Origin: SIG710 sp045648605 | GTDB lineage: Bacteria; Bacillota; Clostridia; Oscillospirales; CAG-272 | Assembly (NCBI GenBank): GCA_045648605.1 | Contig: JAZROG010000025.1 | Location: 1 to 17,342, forward strand | Length of the DNA: 17,342 nucleotides | Reading direction: 5' to 3' | Shown: one piece after another, positions 14,776-17,342 of the stretch | Position numbering within the stretch: position 1 is the stretch's first letter | Layout: each line of letters opens with the position of its first letter | Translations under genes and position numbers: made by a program | Notes under the pieces: model-generated | What the model saw: only the letters and a program-made list of their open reading frames with translations | Told to the model about the DNA's origin: nothing | Databases searched by the model: none

Positions 14776-15981
14776 TTATTTCTCGTATTTTGCAGTATTC
14801 TTCATAAGACGAAGTGCGATATCCGAGCACTTTTCCATCTCCTCGACCACCGCAAATTCGGTTCTCGAATGGAAATCGTATCCGCCTGTGCAGAGATTGG
14901 GGCAAGGAAGTCCCATAAAGGAAAGTCTCGCACCGTCTGTGCCGCCTCTTATCGGAGAGTTCCAAGGCTCAACCCCCTCTTCTCTCATTGCTTCCTCTGC
15001 ACGTGAAAGTACATGGGGGTTCTTTTGGATTACCTCTTTCATATTGAAATAGGAATCCACTATTTCCACATTACAGAAGCCATCGCCGTATTTTTCATTT
15101 ATTTTGTCTGCGGCAGAGAGCATTATCTGCTTCTTTTCCTCAAATTTCTTCATATCATGGTCGCGGATGATATAATCAAGCTCCGCTTCCTCAATGCTTC
15201 CCTCCATATCGGTAAGATGGAAGAAGCCCTCATAATCCTTTGTCCTTTCGGGCACAGCATCAGCGGGAAGAAGCGAGGCATATTCAAGTGCGATAAGGGA
15301 TGCATTCTTCATTATTCCGCAAGCACTGCCCGGATGGGTTGAAAATCCCTTTATCTTAACAAACGCGCTTGCCGCATTGAAATTTTCATATTCTATTCCG
15401 CCAAGAGCACCGCCATCAAGGGTATAACCGTAGTCTGCGCCAAGCTTGTCAAGATCAACAAGGTCTGCGCCTCTGCCTATCTCCTCATCGGGTGTGAAGC
15501 AGATCTTTATATCTCCATGTGCATCTCCGCCCTCGATAAGTCTTTCAAGCGCATCCATTATCTCGACAATTCCCGCCTTGTCATCTGCGCCAAGCAGAGT
15601 ATTTCCGTCTGTCACAATAAGGTGCTTTCCTATATATTCTTCGCCGAGTGAACCTCTGACTATATTTTTTTCTTCATTAAGGACGATATCTCCGCCCCTA
15701 TATTCGATTATTTTTGCCTTTATCGGACTATCCGCAACCGCATCAGAGGTATCCATATGTGCTATAAATGCCACAGCGGGGTGATCCTCACCGCAATTTG
15801 AAGGAAGCGAACCATAGACATAACCATGCTCATCAAGCTCGGCATCAAGTCCCATTTCCTTTAGCTCATCGCAGAGAAGTGCGCCGAGAGCAAGCTGCTT
15901 TTCGGTGCTTGGACAGCATTCATTCTCCCCACATGACATTGTGGGATAGGAAACATATTTTAAAAATCTTTCAATAAGCAT
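14776..15981 (-). CDS. pepT: Peptidase T (tripeptide aminopeptidase)
   Basis: Cytoplasmic zinc aminopeptidase of the M20 family that removes the N-terminal residue from tripeptides. The 401-residue length matches the family. Metal-ligand regions are present: H75-M-D77 in VAFIAHMDTSD, the bridging Asp in TLLGADDKAG, the catalytic Glu pair in CFTPDEEIGRGAD, Asp in YTLDGGALGG, and the final His in TGGYDFHSRTEF. IRGGTDGARLSFMGLPCPN is the PepT signature loop. I chose the ATG at 15981 because AGAGGA lies six bases upstream; a TTG 15 bases earlier would overlap the PHP gene. The gap to the PHP gene is 11 bases, indicating an operon. Confidence 0.95.
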   Translation of the reverse strand: MLIERFLKYVSYPTMSCGENECCPSTEKQLALGALLCDELKEMGLDAELDEHGYVYGSLPSNCGEDHPAVAFIAHMDTSDAVADSPIKAKIIEYRGGDIVLNEEKNIVRGSLGEEYIGKHLIVTDGNTLLGADDKAGIVEIMDALERLIEGGDAHGDIKICFTPDEEIGRGADLVDLDKLGADYGYTLDGGALGGIEYENFNAASAFVKIKGFSTHPGSACGIMKNASLIALEYASLLPADAVPERTKDYEGFFHLTDMEGSIEEAELDYIIRDHDMKKFEEKKQIMLSAADKINEKYGDGFCNVEIVDSYFNMKEVIQKNPHVLSRAEEAMREEGVEPWNSPIRGGTDGARLSFMGLPCPNLCTGGYDFHSRTEFAVVEEMEKCSDIALRLMKNTAKYEK

Positions 15982-15992
15982 TTTTATTCCTC

Positions 15993-16676
15993 TCAATTCT
16001 CAACAAAGGTCTTGTAATTTCCACTATGGATAACATCCACAAAATCAATAATGCTTTCTATTTTTTCCTTTGTCTTTATTCCCGCAAGCTTTTTCTGACC
16101 GAAAGCCAAATGGTTATCACTGCCGGCAAAGAGGGCAAGCTCATAATTTTTCGCATATTCCTTTGCCATTTTGTTCTCAAAATCGGTGCAATTTGCATTT
16201 ATCACCTCAACACCATCGATCTTTCTCGGCTGAAGTCTTATTTCCTTTATATAGTTTGCCTCTCTGAACGGATGAGCATGAATAACAAGCGCTCCGCAGT
16301 CTCTCACATAATCAAGATAATCCCAGCAGGGCATTTCCATTATTTGCTCATTTTCAAGCAGCCATTTGGGAGAAAGGCCATAGGTCAGAAAATCCGCACC
16401 GTAAAATGTATATTCCCAACCAAAAAAAACATCAAGACCAACCTTTTTTCCTTCCTTCAGGGCATTAACATACCCTTGGCAAAATCTTTCCACCTTTTCC
16501 TTCCATGAAATTCCCTCACGGGGAACAACAGTGTTTCCATTGAAAAAATGGTCTGTCACGATTATTCCGTCATATCCCATTTCGGCATAATATTCCACCT
16601 GCTCCGCAGCACTCGCTCTTGCACAAGCACTCACCTCTGCGGTGTGCAGATGCGTCTCATATTTAAAATATTTCAT
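15993..16676 (-). CDS. PHP-domain metal-dependent phosphoesterase-like protein
   Basis: Predicted 227-residue phosphoesterase of the PHP superfamily (related to histidinol phosphatase and the PHP domain of polymerases); substrate unknown. Metal-site motifs in order: H9-L-H11 near the N-terminus (YETHLHTAE), IIVTDHF with D42-H43, the HAHPFRE motif in the middle, and the C-terminal AGSDNHL. There is no signal peptide or extra domain. I chose the ATG at 16676 because GAGG stands six bases before it; the upstream TTG has no such site. It begins 14 bases after the HAD-phosphatase gene and ends 11 bases before pepT. Confidence 0.88.
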   Translation of the reverse strand: MKYFKYETHLHTAEVSACARASAAEQVEYYAEMGYDGIIVTDHFFNGNTVVPREGISWKEKVERFCQGYVNALKEGKKVGLDVFFGWEYTFYGADFLTYGLSPKWLLENEQIMEMPCWDYLDYVRDCGALVIHAHPFREANYIKEIRLQPRKIDGVEVINANCTDFENKMAKEYAKNYELALFAGSDNHLAFGQKKLAGIKTKEKIESIIDFVDVIHSGNYKTFVEN

Positions 16677-16690
16677 ATTAAACCTCAAAT

Positions 16691-17338
16691 TCAGCCTTCG
16701 ATAAGCTTTACTATCTCATAGGGTTCATTTACAAAAACATCTGCTCCGTGCGGTAAAAGCTCTTCCTTTTTTCTGAAGCCCCAAAGAACACTTATGCAGG
16801 GAAGCCCCGCATTTTTCGCCGTGAGCACGTCAACCTCGGAGTCTCCGATATAGACAGACTCGCTTTTGGTAACTCCAAGCTCCGAGAGTGCTATTTCCAC
16901 CATGTCGGGGGCGGGCTTTCTCGGAACGCCCTCAAGCTCACCCAGCGCAAAGTCAAGCTGGGGATAAAATTCTGCCGCCAGCTCCTTTACCGCGGGGTCT
17001 ATTTTGTTTGAGACCACCGCCATTTTTATTCCCATTGCGCGAAGAGCGTCAAGTGTCTCTGAAATTCCGTCATAAGGACGGGTTTTTATCTGACAATGGG
17101 CAGAATAATATTCTCTGAATTCACCGAACAACCTCTCAAAATCGGGATTTTCCTCTCCGCCCGGAACAGAAAGCGCAACAAGCTGTCTTATACCGTTTCC
17201 AACAGAGCATCTTGTCTCTTCAAAAGTGCGCTCCTCATATCCGTTTGTGCAAAGAATATGATTTATACTGTCATGAAGATCCTGCAGAGTGTCGAGGATC
17301 GTACCATCCATATCCCAAATTATTGCGTTATATTTCAT
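16691..17338 (-). CDS. HAD-superfamily phosphatase, phosphoglycolate phosphatase-like
   Basis: Haloacid-dehalogenase-type hydrolase of 215 residues that removes phosphate from small metabolites, probably a Gph/PGP-like enzyme. All four HAD motifs are visible: D9-M-D11-G-T (nucleophile and acid/base), S110-N in AVVSNK, K141 in RKPAPDM, and G-D166-S-E-V-D170. A helical cap lies between motifs I and II (about 15-85), the layout of the phosphoglycolate phosphatase group. The ATG is four bases from the right edge, so its ribosome site and promoter, and whether it opens the operon, are outside the window. The true substrate cannot be read from the sequence. Confidence 0.9.
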   Translation of the reverse strand: MKYNAIIWDMDGTILDTLQDLHDSINHILCTNGYEERTFEETRCSVGNGIRQLVALSVPGGEENPDFERLFGEFREYYSAHCQIKTRPYDGISETLDALRAMGIKMAVVSNKIDPAVKELAAEFYPQLDFALGELEGVPRKPAPDMVEIALSELGVTKSESVYIGDSEVDVLTAKNAGLPCISVLWGFRKKEELLPHGADVFVNEPYEIVKLIEG

Positions 17339-17342
17339 ATCT

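Overview
The window looks like a chromosomal segment of an anaerobic Gram-positive gut-type bacterium, most likely a clostridial Bacillota (Oscillospirales/Ruminococcaceae-like). This is inferred from AAAGGA/GAGG-type ribosome sites, sigma-A-type promoters, an S-layer-homology (SLH) anchored InlB-repeat protein, a lipoprotein GH26 glycosidase, a stand-alone MetH reactivation domain and short inverted repeats carrying a CTCAGGATGAC core. No rRNA, tRNA, CRISPR array, transposase or phage gene is visible.

Layout. Plus strand: (1) the 3' two thirds of a fused TRAP transporter permease, closed by a strong terminator; (2) a 1320-residue secreted protein with an unrecognised N-terminal region, nine InlB/Flg_new repeats, one divergent repeat and three SLH motifs, with its own promoter and terminator. 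From about 5.6 to 6.0 kb lies non-coding DNA with three copies of a REP-like element. All remaining genes are on the minus strand. Read right to left in transcription order they are: a seven-gene block (HAD phosphatase, PHP phosphoesterase, peptidase T, flavoredoxin-like protein, metF, MetH reactivation domain, RluA-type pseudouridine synthase) with gaps of 14 bases or fewer or 4-base overlaps; a sodium/proline symporter; a GH26 lipoprotein; an alpha/beta hydrolase preceded by a wrecked CapA-like gene; and a calcineurin-like phosphoesterase interrupted by an in-frame TAG.

Functional reading. The SLH protein and GH26 lipoprotein point to a surface lifestyle with polysaccharide (probably beta-mannan) use. 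The TRAP and PutP carriers import organic acids and proline. The metF/MetH-activation pair belongs to the folate-methionine methyl cycle, and the overlapping flavoredoxin could supply its electrons (inference). The 5.5-8.2 kb interval looks like a decaying accessory patch: REP-like repeats, one nonsense-interrupted gene and one internally deleted gene whose consensus promoter is intact.

I see no convincing new multi-gene defence or mobile system. The items most worth a second look are the amber-interrupted phosphoesterase, the CapA remnant acting as a leader, the REP-like family, the repeat-rich surface protein with its unknown N-terminal region, and the flavoredoxin-metF-MetH reactivation cluster.
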